From: Mesorhizobium sp. ES1-1
Lineage (GTDB): Bacteria > Pseudomonadota > Alphaproteobacteria > Rhizobiales > Rhizobiaceae
Reading direction: 5' to 3'
DNA length: 64,000 nucleotides
Assembly (NCBI RefSeq): GCF_020164785.1
Contig: NZ_JAIUGX010000002.1
Span: 124,001 to 188,000, forward strand
A program made the position numbers and the translations under genes. This document shows positions 20,349-28,334 of this stretch, piece by piece (within the stretch, counting starts at the first letter, position 1; every line of letters starts with the position of its first letter). Under the pieces are notes generated by a model that was not told where the DNA came from, searched no databases, and saw only the letters and a program-made list of their open reading frames with translations.

Positions 20349-20503
20349 GGCGCTGTTTTGAGGCGAGGCGGCGCAAGGTGCAAGCCTTGATTGCATCGCG
20401 TGCCGCGGCTGGCCCCAACAAAAGTCCCTCATGCCGGTTGACGGCGCCCGCCAAAGCATCTTCCAATGGCAGCCAAACGAGAACGACCGGACGGGACAAA
20501 GCG

Positions 20504-21382
20504 ATGACACTGGCGACTGCGGCGCAATCCGCGACATGGACTTTCGTCGATGGTGATTGGCACGAGGGCAATGTCGCCATTCTGGGACCGCGCAGCCATG
20601 CCATGTGGCTTGGCACCAGCGTCTTCGATGGCGCCCGTTGGTTCGAAAATGTGGCGCCCGACCTTGAACTTCATGCTGCCAGAGTAAACGCCTCGGCGAT
20701 AGCGCTTGGCCTGAAGCCGTCGATGACCGTCGACAAGATCATCGGCCTGACCTGGGATGGCCTGAAGAAATTCGATGGCAAGACAGCCGTCTACATCCGG
20801 CCGATGTACTGGGCCGAGCATGGCGGCTACATGGGGGTGCCTGCCGATCCCGCATCGACCCGTTTCTGCCTCTGCCTTTACGAATCACCGATGATCTCTC
20901 CAACCGGCTTTTCGGTGACCGTGTCGCCCTTCCGGCGGCCGACCATCGAGACCATGCCGACCAATGCCAAGGCCGGCTGCCTTTACCCCAACAACGGCCG
21001 TGCCATTCTCGAAGCCAAGATGCGCGGCTTCGATAATGCGTTGGTGCTGGACATGCTGGGCAATGTCGCCGAAACCGGCACCTCCAACATCTTTCTGGTC
21101 AAGGACGGCCATGTTCTGACGCCGGCTCCCAACGGCACATTCCTGTCCGGCATCACCCGCTCGCGCACCATGACGCTGCTTGGCGACTATGGGTTCAAGA
21201 CGACGGAGAAGACGCTGTCGGTGCGGGATTTCCTGGAAGCCGATGAGATCTTTTCGACTGGCAACCACTCCAAGGTGGTGCCTGTCACCCGCATCGAGGA
21301 TCGCAACCTGCAACCCGGCCCCGTGGCCAAGAAGGCGCGCGAACTCTATTGGGATTGGGCGCATTCGACTTCCGCCGCTTGA
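20504..21382 (+). CDS. Branched-chain amino acid aminotransferase family enzyme (class IV)
   Basis: PLP-dependent class IV aminotransferase of 292 residues. The Schiff-base Lys is in MPTNAKAGCLYPNN (K156). The substrate-side motif is ETGTSNIFLV, followed by TFLSGITRSRTM, matching the IlvE/D-amino acid transaminase family. The likely reaction is reversible transamination of Leu, Ile or Val with 2-oxoglutarate. The shortish length and sequence variation mean other class IV substrates cannot be excluded. Upstream in-frame extensions overlap the divergent HAD gene and are discarded. It is followed by a stem-loop before sodB, so it appears to be a single-gene unit. Confidence 0.88.
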   Translation: MTLATAAQSATWTFVDGDWHEGNVAILGPRSHAMWLGTSVFDGARWFENVAPDLELHAARVNASAIALGLKPSMTVDKIIGLTWDGLKKFDGKTAVYIRPMYWAEHGGYMGVPADPASTRFCLCLYESPMISPTGFSVTVSPFRRPTIETMPTNAKAGCLYPNNGRAILEAKMRGFDNALVLDMLGNVAETGTSNIFLVKDGHVLTPAPNGTFLSGITRSRTMTLLGDYGFKTTEKTLSVRDFLEADEIFSTGNHSKVVPVTRIEDRNLQPGPVAKKARELYWDWAHSTSAA

Positions 21383-21444
21383 CCGGGTAAAAGACAGTCG
21401 ACGCTCCATCCCGGAGTTGTCCCAACCCATTCCAGACCTATCTT

Positions 21445-21466
21445 AGTCCGGTATCGACCGGATTTT
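21445..21466 (+). terminator. Stem-loop between the aminotransferase gene and sodB
   Basis: TCCGGT-ATCG-ACCGGA forms a stem, extendable by an A-T and a G-T pair, followed by TTTTCC. It may be a weak terminator for the upstream gene or a 5' leader hairpin of sodB, whose ATG is 19 bases beyond. Confidence 0.45.
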
Positions 21467-21484
21467 CCACGAGGGAGTACGTCC

Positions 21485-22087
21485 ATGGCTTTTGAATTGC
21501 CCGCTCTGCCTTATGACTATGAGGCGCTGCAGCCCTATATGTCGAAAGAGACGCTGGAATATCACCACGACAAGCATCACAAGGCCTATGTCGACAACGG
21601 CAACAAGCTCGCCGCCGAGGCCGGTATGGGCGATCTGTCGGTCGAAGAGGTGGTCAAGCAGTCCTTCGGCAAGAATGCGGGGCTCTTCAATAACGCCGCC
21701 CAGCATTACAACCACATCCATTTCTGGAAGTGGATGAAGAAAGGCGGCGGCGGCAACAAGCTTCCAGGCGACCTGCAGAAGGCGTTCGACAGCGATCTCG
21801 GCGGTTACGACAAGTTCAAGGCTGACTTCATCGCCGCCGGCACCACCCAGTTCGGGTCAGGCTGGGCCTGGGTTTCCGTCAAGGATGGCAAGCTGGCCAT
21901 CTCGAAGACGCCGAACGGCGAGAACCCGCTCGTGCACGGTGCATCGCCGATCCTCGGCGTCGATGTCTGGGAACATTCTTATTACATCGACTATCGCAAC
22001 GCCCGTCCGAAATATCTCGAGGCTTTCGTCGACAGCCTGATCAACTGGGATCACGTACTGGAATTGTATGAAAAGGCGAAGGCCTGA
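21485..22087 (+). CDS. sodB: Superoxide dismutase, Fe/Mn family
   Basis: Converts superoxide to hydrogen peroxide and oxygen in the cytoplasm. The 200-residue protein has all four metal ligands at the family positions: H27 (LEYHHDKHH), H77 (HYNHIHFW), D160 and H164 (GVDVWEHSYYIDY). It ends at the usual length. The HYNHIHFW and GGGG region resemble the rhizobial SodB, described as able to use Mn or Fe; metal choice cannot be settled from sequence. RBS GAGGGAG precedes the ATG, and a clear intrinsic terminator follows the stop. Confidence 0.95.
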   Translation: MAFELPALPYDYEALQPYMSKETLEYHHDKHHKAYVDNGNKLAAEAGMGDLSVEEVVKQSFGKNAGLFNNAAQHYNHIHFWKWMKKGGGGNKLPGDLQKAFDSDLGGYDKFKADFIAAGTTQFGSGWAWVSVKDGKLAISKTPNGENPLVHGASPILGVDVWEHSYYIDYRNARPKYLEAFVDSLINWDHVLELYEKAKA

Positions 22088-22098
22088 TCGATCTCTAG

Positions 22099-22128
22099 AA
22101 AGCCCCGGCATCCCCGGGGCTTTTCTTT
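22099..22128 (+). terminator. Rho-independent terminator after sodB
   Basis: An AGCCCCGG/CCGGGGCT stem with a five-base loop, followed directly by TTTCTTTT, ten bases after the sodB stop. This is a textbook intrinsic terminator. Confidence 0.93.
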
Positions 22129-22234
22129 TGGCGCCGAAGCGCCGCTCGAAAAAAAGTCGGATGACGAGGAATATTCGGCCGTTCCCGGCCGTTAACGTCG
22201 TGTCCCGAAATGCCTTCATGATGGAGCCAATTGA

Positions 22235-22672
22235 ATGAGAAAGCTTGTTATCGCCATCTCTATGCTCGCACTCGCGGCCTCGGCCGCTTTTGCGGACCCG
22301 GTCGCCGATCGGCAGGCTCAGATGAAGGAACGTGGAAAGATCGTCGGCAGCCTGTCGAAGATCGTCAAGGGCGAACAGCCCTACGATGCCGCGTCCGTGC
22401 TGGAGCAACTCCAGGCACTGCAGGCCAATGCCGAGAAGTTTGATGTCGACGCATTGTTTCCGGCCGGCAGCGACAAGGGGGATACCACCGCTTCGCCCAA
22501 GATCTGGCAGGACATGGCTGGCTTCAAGGCAGCCGAGGACAAATATCTCGCCGACGTGAAGGCTGCCGTCGCCGCCGCACCCGCCGATGTCGATTCGCTG
22601 AAGACGCAATTTGGAGCCATCGCGTCCAATTGCGGCACCTGCCACCAAGCCTATCGGGTGAAGAAGGGCTGA
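22235..22672 (+). CDS. Cytochrome c' / c-556-like periplasmic haem protein
   Basis: A 145-residue monohaem c-type cytochrome. A cleavable signal peptide (residues 1-20, ending AFA) directs periplasmic export. The body is a predicted four-helix bundle, with the haem-binding CGTCH near the C-terminus (C133, C136, H137), the arrangement of cytochrome c' and c-556. Functions in this family include electron transfer and NO binding or protection. It is followed after nine bases by a dihaem cytochrome, so the two probably form one electron-transfer unit. Haem attachment would use the ccm genes near 50-54 kb. Confidence 0.92.
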   Translation: MRKLVIAISMLALAASAAFADPVADRQAQMKERGKIVGSLSKIVKGEQPYDAASVLEQLQALQANAEKFDVDALFPAGSDKGDTTASPKIWQDMAGFKAAEDKYLADVKAAVAAAPADVDSLKTQFGAIASNCGTCHQAYRVKKG

Positions 22673-22681
22673 TAGGCGACA

Positions 22682-23632
22682 ATGCCCTGGCTGCGCAAAC
22701 TCGTCGGCGCCCTCGTCGTCCTGGGCGGCGTCGGTGCTGCGGCCGGTTGGGTCCTTTCGGCGCCGGTGAGGCTTGACAGCAAGGCCGTCGCCAGGCTCGG
22801 GCCCGGCGATGCGGCCAGGGGCAAGCGCATCTTCTACGCCGGCGGTTGCACCTCCTGCCACGCCAAGCCGGGCTCACAGGGCGAAGCGCGGCTTCAACTT
22901 GTGGGCGGGCTCGAACTCAAGACGCCGTTCGGCACCTTCATTCCGCCCAACATCTCGCAGGATCCCACGGACGGCATCGGCGCATGGTCCGTAGAGGATC
23001 TCGCAAATGCAATGTTGAAGGGTGTGTCGCCATCAGGCGAACATTTCTACCCGGCATTTCCATATACGTCTTATGCCCGCATGAAGCCGGAAGATATTGC
23101 CGACCTCTATGCATTCCTGAAGACGCTGCCGGCGGCGGCGGGCAAGGCTCCCGGCAATTCGCTGGCCTTTCCCTTCAACATCAGGCGCGGCATCGGCCTG
23201 TGGAAACTGCTCTATCTCAGCGACCAACCGGTCATTGCCTTGAGCGCGGACACGCCAGATCCGGTAACGGCGGGGCGTTACCTTGTGGAAGGCCCAGGCC
23301 ATTGCGGCGAATGCCACACGCCCCGCGACCCGGCCGGCGGCACCAGGCGGGGTGAGTGGCTCGCCGGCGCAGTCGCCGCCGAAGGAAGCGGCGTCGTCCC
23401 CAACATCACATCGGGTGACGGCGGGATCGGCGACTGGTCGCAAGCCGATATCGCCAATTACCTCGAAACCGGCTTTACACCGGATTTCGATTCCGTCGGC
23501 GGCGCGATGGTCGACGTACAGCGCAACATCGCCGAGTTGAGACCCGAAGACCGCGCCGCAATCGCAGCGTACCTCAAGGCGGTGCCGCCCCATGCGAACG
23601 GCTATCCCGCGCGCCAGAACACGGCGAACTAG
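22682..23632 (+). CDS. Dihaem c-type cytochrome
   Basis: A 316-residue protein with an N-terminal hydrophobic segment (about residues 7-27) that could be an uncleaved anchor. Two cytochrome c domains follow: haem 1 in GGCTSCHAK (C56-H60) and haem 2 in GHCGECHTPRD (C208-H212). It resembles the cytochrome subunits of membrane-bound alcohol or sugar dehydrogenases, but no catalytic dehydrogenase subunit is adjacent. With the upstream cytochrome c' it forms a two-gene haem operon. Partner enzyme unknown. Confidence 0.9.
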   Translation: MPWLRKLVGALVVLGGVGAAAGWVLSAPVRLDSKAVARLGPGDAARGKRIFYAGGCTSCHAKPGSQGEARLQLVGGLELKTPFGTFIPPNISQDPTDGIGAWSVEDLANAMLKGVSPSGEHFYPAFPYTSYARMKPEDIADLYAFLKTLPAAAGKAPGNSLAFPFNIRRGIGLWKLLYLSDQPVIALSADTPDPVTAGRYLVEGPGHCGECHTPRDPAGGTRRGEWLAGAVAAEGSGVVPNITSGDGGIGDWSQADIANYLETGFTPDFDSVGGAMVDVQRNIAELRPEDRAAIAAYLKAVPPHANGYPARQNTAN

Positions 23633-23635
23633 GGC

Positions 23636-23727
23636 ATTCCAGGAGAACGGTGAAAAGGTTCCCCTGGGAACGGCTCAGAAGGAGTTAACAGTTCGCCGTC
23701 GTTCCACGAACGGTGAATTGCTCTAGA
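23636..23727. repeat. Intergenic palindromic repeat (two hairpins)
   Basis: Noncoding DNA with two consecutive imperfect stem-loops. The first pairs TTCCAGGAGAAC with GTTCCCCTGGGAA. The second core runs from GTTCGCCGTCGTTCC to GAACGGTGAATTGC. The second core is shared with the hairpin at 31389-31436 (GTTCGCCGT...GAA.CGGTGAATTGC), so this looks like a member of a dispersed rhizobial intergenic element. Confidence 0.6.
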
Positions 23728-23738
23728 ACGGACCGATC

Positions 23739-24140
23739 TCAGCTGTCGGATGGCAGGTGGCGGTCGCCCAGGAAATCGAAACCCGTCTCGAAGAAGTGGT
23801 TGTAGTTGCAGGTCAGCTCTTCGCCTGGCGCTATGTCGCGCAACGCGAAAGTCTCCTCGGGCAAGGAGACGTCGCAGTTCGGCTCGTCGGCATGGTTCAT
23901 GTAGCGCGCATCGTCGGCTTCGAAGACAATGTAGTTGGGATCGCGCCGGTCGGGGTATGCATAGCGGTCAAGATAGCTTTTCACTGGCCCCGTTGTACCC
24001 TCATAGATATCGACTTCGATGATCCGGTCGAACCGCGGATCCAGTTTCCAGACCAGCGTCCCGCGCGAAATGGGGTTCTTGGCGAAGACGCCGATACCTT
24101 GAATGGGCGATTTGTCGAGATAGGTGTCGACGAGCAGCAT
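23739..24140 (-). CDS. SET-domain protein (putative lysine methyltransferase)
   Basis: A 133-residue protein that is almost entirely a SET domain. The N-terminal strand is GIGVFAKNPISRGTLVWKL, the substrate/SAM motif is RYMNHADEPNCDV (the NHxxxPN signature, about residues 79-91), and the C-terminal motif is PGEELTCNY (about 107-115). It lacks pre-SET and post-SET domains. Compact bacterial SET proteins are predicted S-adenosylmethionine-dependent protein-lysine methyltransferases, mostly with unknown targets. The ATG gives a start just before the domain; a TTG five codons upstream is possible. It stands alone, between repeat-like intergenic regions. Confidence 0.85.
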   Translation of the reverse strand: MLLVDTYLDKSPIQGIGVFAKNPISRGTLVWKLDPRFDRIIEVDIYEGTTGPVKSYLDRYAYPDRRDPNYIVFEADDARYMNHADEPNCDVSLPEETFALRDIAPGEELTCNYNHFFETGFDFLGDRHLPSDS

Positions 24141-24206
24141 GGCGGACCCTGGCAAACTGAAACTGGCTATAGCGGCTGTGAAAGCAGAACATTTGGGTAG
24201 CGTGAG

Positions 24207-24252
24207 GACATCGCGATTGCGAGCGGAAAATCAGCTCTCAAATCGCGATGTC
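24207..24252. repeat. Long intergenic inverted repeat
   Basis: Twelve-base perfect arms (GACATCGCGATT / AATCGCGATGTC) separated by 22 bases that contain a smaller GAGC/GCTC stem. It lies between the SET gene and the end of the oligopeptidase gene and has no T-tract, so it is more like a repeat element or RNA structure than a standard terminator. Confidence 0.55.
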
Positions 24253-24326
24253 ACCGCAAAACAGCGTAACGAGTTGGCAACGCCTCGGGTGCTTGGCAAG
24301 ACTTCGCACCGTATGGCGCTATAGGC

Positions 24327-26435
24327 TCACGGAAGATCGGCCTTGCCGGTCACCTTGAGGGCGAAGGCGTAGGTGTAGGCGATTTCTTCCAGCCGTGAAA
24401 AGCGGCCGGAGGCGCCGGCATGACCCGAGTCCATGTTGATCTTGAACAGCACCGGATTGTCGCTGCGCTTGCGTTCGCGCAACCGCGCGACCCATTTGGC
24501 CGGTTCCCAGTAGGTGACACGTGGATCGGTGAGACCAGCGAGCGCCAGGATCGGCGGATAGTCGAGCGCGGCGACGTTGTCGTAAGGCGAGTAGGCGGCG
24601 ATGGTGCGGTAATCGGCCTCGGAGGCGATCGGGTTGCCCCATTCCGGCCACTCCGGCGGCGTCAGCGGCAGGCTGGCGTCGAGCATGGTGGTGAGCACGT
24701 CGACGAACGGAACCTCGGCGATGATGCCGCCGAAGAGCTCCGGCGCCATGTTGGCGATCGCGCCCATCAGCATGCCGCCGGCAGAGCCGCCTTGCGCCAC
24801 GATCCGCTCGTGCGACGTGTAGCGTTCCGCGACCAGATGTCGTGCGACGGCGATGAAATCGGTGAAGGTGTTCATCTTGTTTTGCCGCTTGCCGTCATCA
24901 TACCAGCCATAGCCCTTGTCCTTGCCGCCGCGCACATGGGCAATGGCAAAGACGATGCCACGGTCGACCAGCGAGAACCAGTTGGTGTTGAATGCTGCTG
25001 GGATGGTGATGCCGTAAGAGCCATAGCCATAGAGCAGCAATGGCGCTGATCCATCCAGCGGCGTATCGCGATGGTGCAGCAGCGAGATCGGCACCAGTTC
25101 GCCATCGTCGGCAGGCGCCATCAGCCGTCTGGTGACATACTGGTCCGGATCATGGCCGGTCGGGACCTCCTGGGTCTTGAGCAGCACTCGCTCGCGGGTG
25201 CGCATGTTGTAGTCGAACACCTGAGCCGGGGTCGTCATCGACGAGTAGGAGAAGCGCATGATCTCGGTATCGTACTCGTAGGAACCCGACAGGCCGAGCG
25301 AGAACGCCTCTTCGTCCAGAGAGAGAAGATGCTCCTCGCCGCTCTTGCGGTCGTGAACCACGATGCGTGGCAGACCTTCCCTGCGTTCGAGCCGCACAAT
25401 GTGATCCTTGAATCCGATCACCGAAAGGATGAGCCGGCCCGGCTCGTGCGCCACCAGTTCCCGCCAGTTGGCGCGCACCGGGTCAGCCGCCGGCGCCGTC
25501 ATGATCTTGAAATCCTTGGCGCCGTCGGCATTCGTCAGGATGAAGAAGATGTCTCCGCCTTCTTCAAGGTCATATTGCAGCCCGATCTCGCGCGGCGCGA
25601 TCAGTTTCGGTTCGGCGAATGGATCGCTGGCGTTCAACACACGGTATTCCGAGGTCTCGTGATCGTTGATGCCGATCATGATCCATTGATTGCCGCGCGT
25701 GCCTTCGACATCCATGAAGAAGCCGTGGTCCGTCTCTTCATAGATCAACCGGTCGCTGTCCTGATCTTGGCCAAGCGCATGAAACAGAACCTTGGATGGC
25801 CGGTGGTTGGCGTCGAGCCGCGTATAGAAGAAGCCGTCATTGCTGGCATTCCAGACGCCCGAACCACCGGTGTCGGGGATATGGTCCGCCAGGTCGTTGC
25901 CGTCGGCAAGGTTGCGCACGCGAAGCTTGTAGAATTCGGATCCCTTGTCATCGAAGGCCCAAAGCAGCTTGCCGTGGTCGGGCGAGTGATCGACGCCGCC
26001 GAGACGGAAATAGGCCTTGCCCTCGGCCTCGGCGTCGCCGTCGAGCAGGATCGTCTCGCCGCCCCCATCCCGCGGCGTGCGAAAATAGCGCGGCTGCTCG
26101 CCGCCTAGCTTGAAGGATGAACCATAGGCATAGGGACCATCCTTCATCGGTACGGACGAGTCGTCTTCCTTGATACGGCCCTTCATTTCCTTGAAAAGAC
26201 GCGTCCGCAGTTCGGCCGTGTCGGCCATCAACTTCAACTGATAAGCGTTCTCGGCCTCCAATTGGGCGCGGATGCTGGGATCGAGCAGCGATGGGTCACG
26301 GAACACCTCCTGCCAGTTGTCCGCCCTTAGCCAGGCATAATCGTCGAAGCGGGTGATGCCGTGATGCGTGTCGGTGGACGGGCGTTTCTCGGGGGTTGGC
26401 GGGCTGACGGTAGGAAATGCGGAATTCTTGGTCAT
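24327..26435 (-). CDS. Oligopeptidase B / prolyl oligopeptidase family (S9A)
   Basis: A 702-residue serine peptidase. The N-terminal half is the seven-bladed propeller of S9A enzymes (DDYAWLRADNWQEV near the start is a family hallmark). The C-terminal alpha/beta-hydrolase domain has the nucleophile in QGGSAGGML (Ser about 550), the Asp in AGLTDPRVTYWEP and the His in DSGHAGASGR. No signal peptide is visible, so it acts in the cytoplasm. The closest family is oligopeptidase B (PtrB), which cleaves short peptides after Arg or Lys. It is monocistronic and divergent from the mucR region. Confidence 0.92.
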   Translation of the reverse strand: MTKNSAFPTVSPPTPEKRPSTDTHHGITRFDDYAWLRADNWQEVFRDPSLLDPSIRAQLEAENAYQLKLMADTAELRTRLFKEMKGRIKEDDSSVPMKDGPYAYGSSFKLGGEQPRYFRTPRDGGGETILLDGDAEAEGKAYFRLGGVDHSPDHGKLLWAFDDKGSEFYKLRVRNLADGNDLADHIPDTGGSGVWNASNDGFFYTRLDANHRPSKVLFHALGQDQDSDRLIYEETDHGFFMDVEGTRGNQWIMIGINDHETSEYRVLNASDPFAEPKLIAPREIGLQYDLEEGGDIFFILTNADGAKDFKIMTAPAADPVRANWRELVAHEPGRLILSVIGFKDHIVRLERREGLPRIVVHDRKSGEEHLLSLDEEAFSLGLSGSYEYDTEIMRFSYSSMTTPAQVFDYNMRTRERVLLKTQEVPTGHDPDQYVTRRLMAPADDGELVPISLLHHRDTPLDGSAPLLLYGYGSYGITIPAAFNTNWFSLVDRGIVFAIAHVRGGKDKGYGWYDDGKRQNKMNTFTDFIAVARHLVAERYTSHERIVAQGGSAGGMLMGAIANMAPELFGGIIAEVPFVDVLTTMLDASLPLTPPEWPEWGNPIASEADYRTIAAYSPYDNVAALDYPPILALAGLTDPRVTYWEPAKWVARLRERKRSDNPVLFKINMDSGHAGASGRFSRLEEIAYTYAFALKVTGKADLP

Positions 26436-26933
26436 CTTGGGAAACTCTGGCTTCTATCGCGCAGTCTCATGGGACCGTATTCGCCGCTTGGCAAGTGGCC
26501 CATATGTCGTTGGCCGAGGCACCCGAGGCGAGCTTGTCACCGCTGCGCGCCGCCTCAGCGGCAACCTGCGGTTTCGCAGACGCGTGTGAACAACCAAGAA
26601 TGTCAGCGTGATAATCAAGCAAAATCAAGCAATGAAGAACGCTCCGTGAGTTATCTCTCATGTAACAGGCAACTGACCTGGCATTGGAACATGCCGCTCT
26701 TGCGTGCCAAATATCTGAAATTCCAGAATGCACGAAAGATTGAAGCTGAATCGGGAATAATTGATCAGCGTAACCAAATATAGCGAAGAGCGAGAATTGA
26801 CTTACTTGGAAGGCAGGCTATTGATGTGCCCGCTGCCCGAATCGTGGAAGCTCTCGCTGCGCAAAACGTATGCAATGCCCCGACTGTAAAAAAGGGGCGC
26901 GAATCAAATAACTCTTGTTGGGGCCTTCAGACC
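26436..26933. promoter_or_regulatory. Long intergenic region upstream of mucR
   Basis: About 500 bp between the divergent oligopeptidase and mucR genes. It is more AT-rich than its surroundings towards the mucR side. A TTGACT element at 26797 followed about 17 bases later by ATTGAT is a weak sigma-70-like promoter candidate. A GCCCC/GGGGC stem with an A-rich loop occurs near 26876-26897, in the probable mucR leader. MucR/Ros proteins are known to autoregulate; specific sites cannot be assigned by eye. No convincing gene is seen. Confidence 0.4.
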
Positions 26934-27359
26934 ATGGATATCGCCGAAACACCTTCCAGAAACAGCGACGCATTGATTGAGTTGACAGCCGATGTGGTGG
27001 CCGCCTACGTCAGCAACAATCCCGTGCCGGTCGGCGAATTGCCGAACCTGATCGCCGATGTTCACGCCGCTCTCGGGCGCGTGGGTGGTGCCGCCGAACA
27101 GCCAGTCGTCGACAAGCAAAAGCCTGCGGTCAACCCGAAGCGCTCGGTTCACGACGACTACATTGTCTGCCTTGAAGATGGCAAGAAATTCAAGTCGCTT
27201 AAGCGCCATCTGATGACCCACTACGATCTCACGCCTGATCAGTATCGTGAAAAGTGGAACCTGGACCCGACTTATCCGATGGTCGCTCCGAACTATGCCG
27301 CCGCCCGGTCGCAGCTCGCCAAGACGATGGGCCTCGGCCGTAAGCGCAAGGCGCGGTAA
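26934..27359 (+). CDS. mucR: Ros/MucR-family zinc-finger transcriptional regulator
   Basis: A global regulator of exopolysaccharide, motility and cell-cycle genes in rhizobia and Brucella. The 141-residue protein has the MucR N-terminal oligomerisation region ([19 protein letters not shown]) and the C-terminal Ros-type domain ([30 protein letters not shown] in segments). Aligned to A. tumefaciens Ros, the ligands are C79, D82 in place of Cys, H92, and H96 with Tyr at 97. This is a Cys-Asp-His-His variant. The start at MDIAET gives the usual family length; an upstream in-frame ATG would add 36 unrelated residues. A strong terminator follows. Confidence 0.93.
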   Translation: MDIAETPSRNSDALIELTADVVAAYVSNNPVPVGELPNLIADVHAALGRVGGAAEQPVVDKQKPAVNPKRSVHDDYIVCLEDGKKFKSLKRHLMTHYDLTPDQYREKWNLDPTYPMVAPNYAAARSQLAKTMGLGRKRKAR

Positions 27360-27387
27360 TCGCAGCCTCCGGCTTGGCATCGATGCA

Positions 27388-27416
27388 GCGGCGCCTTCGG
27401 GCGCCGTTTGATTTTG
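27388..27416 (+). terminator. Rho-independent terminator after mucR
   Basis: A CGGCGCC/GGCGCCG stem capped by a TTCG tetraloop and followed by TTTGATTTT, about 30 bases after the mucR stop and before the convergent sufE stop. Confidence 0.92.
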
Positions 27417-27429
27417 GGTGGACGGTGGA

Positions 27430-27858
27430 TCAGGCGCTCTGCCTGTGTGCCGCATCGGCATCGCGCTTGACGCGCTTGACCATGGACCGAAGACCGTTGG
27501 CACGCTGCGGCGAAAGGTGCTCATCGAGGCCAAGCTCTCTCAATGTCGCTTCCGCGTCGATCTTCTGGATCTCGCTGGCCGTCTTTCCGGAAAACAGCGC
27601 CAGCATGATCGCGACAAGGCCGCGCACGATATGGGCATCCGAATCGCCCTTGAAGGTGATGACGGGATCGGGTCCCGGCCCTTGCTCGGTAGTCAGCCAG
27701 ACCTGACTGACGCAGCCGGGCACCTTGTTGGCGGCATTGCGCTCTTGCTCCGGGAACGGCGGCAGCGCTTCACCGAGTTCGATGACATAGCGGTAACGGT
27801 CTTCCCAATCCTCCAGGAGGGAGAAGTCGTCGCGGATCGTCTGGATCGAGCTCGTCAT
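27430..27858 (-). CDS. sufE: SufE-family cysteine desulfuration protein
   Basis: Accepts persulfide sulfur from the SufS cysteine desulfurase and passes it to the SufBCD scaffold for Fe-S cluster assembly. The 142-residue protein has the family motif KVPGCVSQVWL with the sulfur-acceptor Cys at 49 and the conserved C-terminal helix region ALFSGKTASEI. It lies away from the suf operon, as is usual in rhizobia. It converges with mucR, and the intervening terminator may serve both strands. Its gene starts about 120 bases downstream of the DUF5330 stop. Confidence 0.93.
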   Translation of the reverse strand: MTSSIQTIRDDFSLLEDWEDRYRYVIELGEALPPFPEQERNAANKVPGCVSQVWLTTEQGPGPDPVITFKGDSDAHIVRGLVAIMLALFSGKTASEIQKIDAEATLRELGLDEHLSPQRANGLRSMVKRVKRDADAAHRQSA

Positions 27859-27980
27859 GACCGGGATATAGTCTTGCGGCGGTGCCGCGTCACGGAAAAA
27901 GCACGGACACCGCAGGCGTCGAGAGCACCACCCTCGGCATGACCCAAACTAACCGGCCATCCGGGCGGGACTCTGGATTG

Positions 27981-28334
27981 TTAGTCGCGCGCCGGCAAAT
28001 TGACGGTCTCGGGCAAGACGATTTCTTCCGGCACGCTGGCGGTCGTCGTCGATATGTCCAGGCCGGCTGCGGACTTGTCGTCCAGCATCGCCGCCGCGAT
28101 CTTGGCGGTCTCCCTGGCGCGCACGGTTATGGTGTGCATGGCAGACTTGCCGGTTTCGCAGACCTCGGGTTTGCGCTCGCAAATGCCGGCGATATCGCCG
28201 ACGGCTTCGCGTGCCGCAAACAGCGCCTGGATCGGCCCGACGCTTTCCTGGCCCGGTTCCTCGGAACCGACACCAAGCGGCAGCGCCAGCAGCACCAAGG
28301 AAAACCAGAAAGCCATCCTTATCAGAAAGAACAT
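27981..28334 (-). CDS. DUF5330-like small exported protein
   Basis: A 117-residue protein. It begins with a hydrophobic segment (MFFLIRMAFWFSLVLLALPLG) that is a signal peptide or membrane anchor. A conserved region with two Cys follows (GDIAGICERKPEVCETGK), then helices (ARETAKIAAAMLDD) and an acidic, Pro-containing tail. The ICxRxPxVCxTG arrangement matches rhizobial DUF5330 proteins, whose function is unknown. The ATG is supported by GAGAGG upstream; an earlier start nine codons upstream is less likely. It precedes sufE on the same strand, and the two may share a transcript. Confidence 0.8.
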   Translation of the reverse strand: MFFLIRMAFWFSLVLLALPLGVGSEEPGQESVGPIQALFAAREAVGDIAGICERKPEVCETGKSAMHTITVRARETAKIAAAMLDDKSAAGLDISTTTASVPEEIVLPETVNLPARD

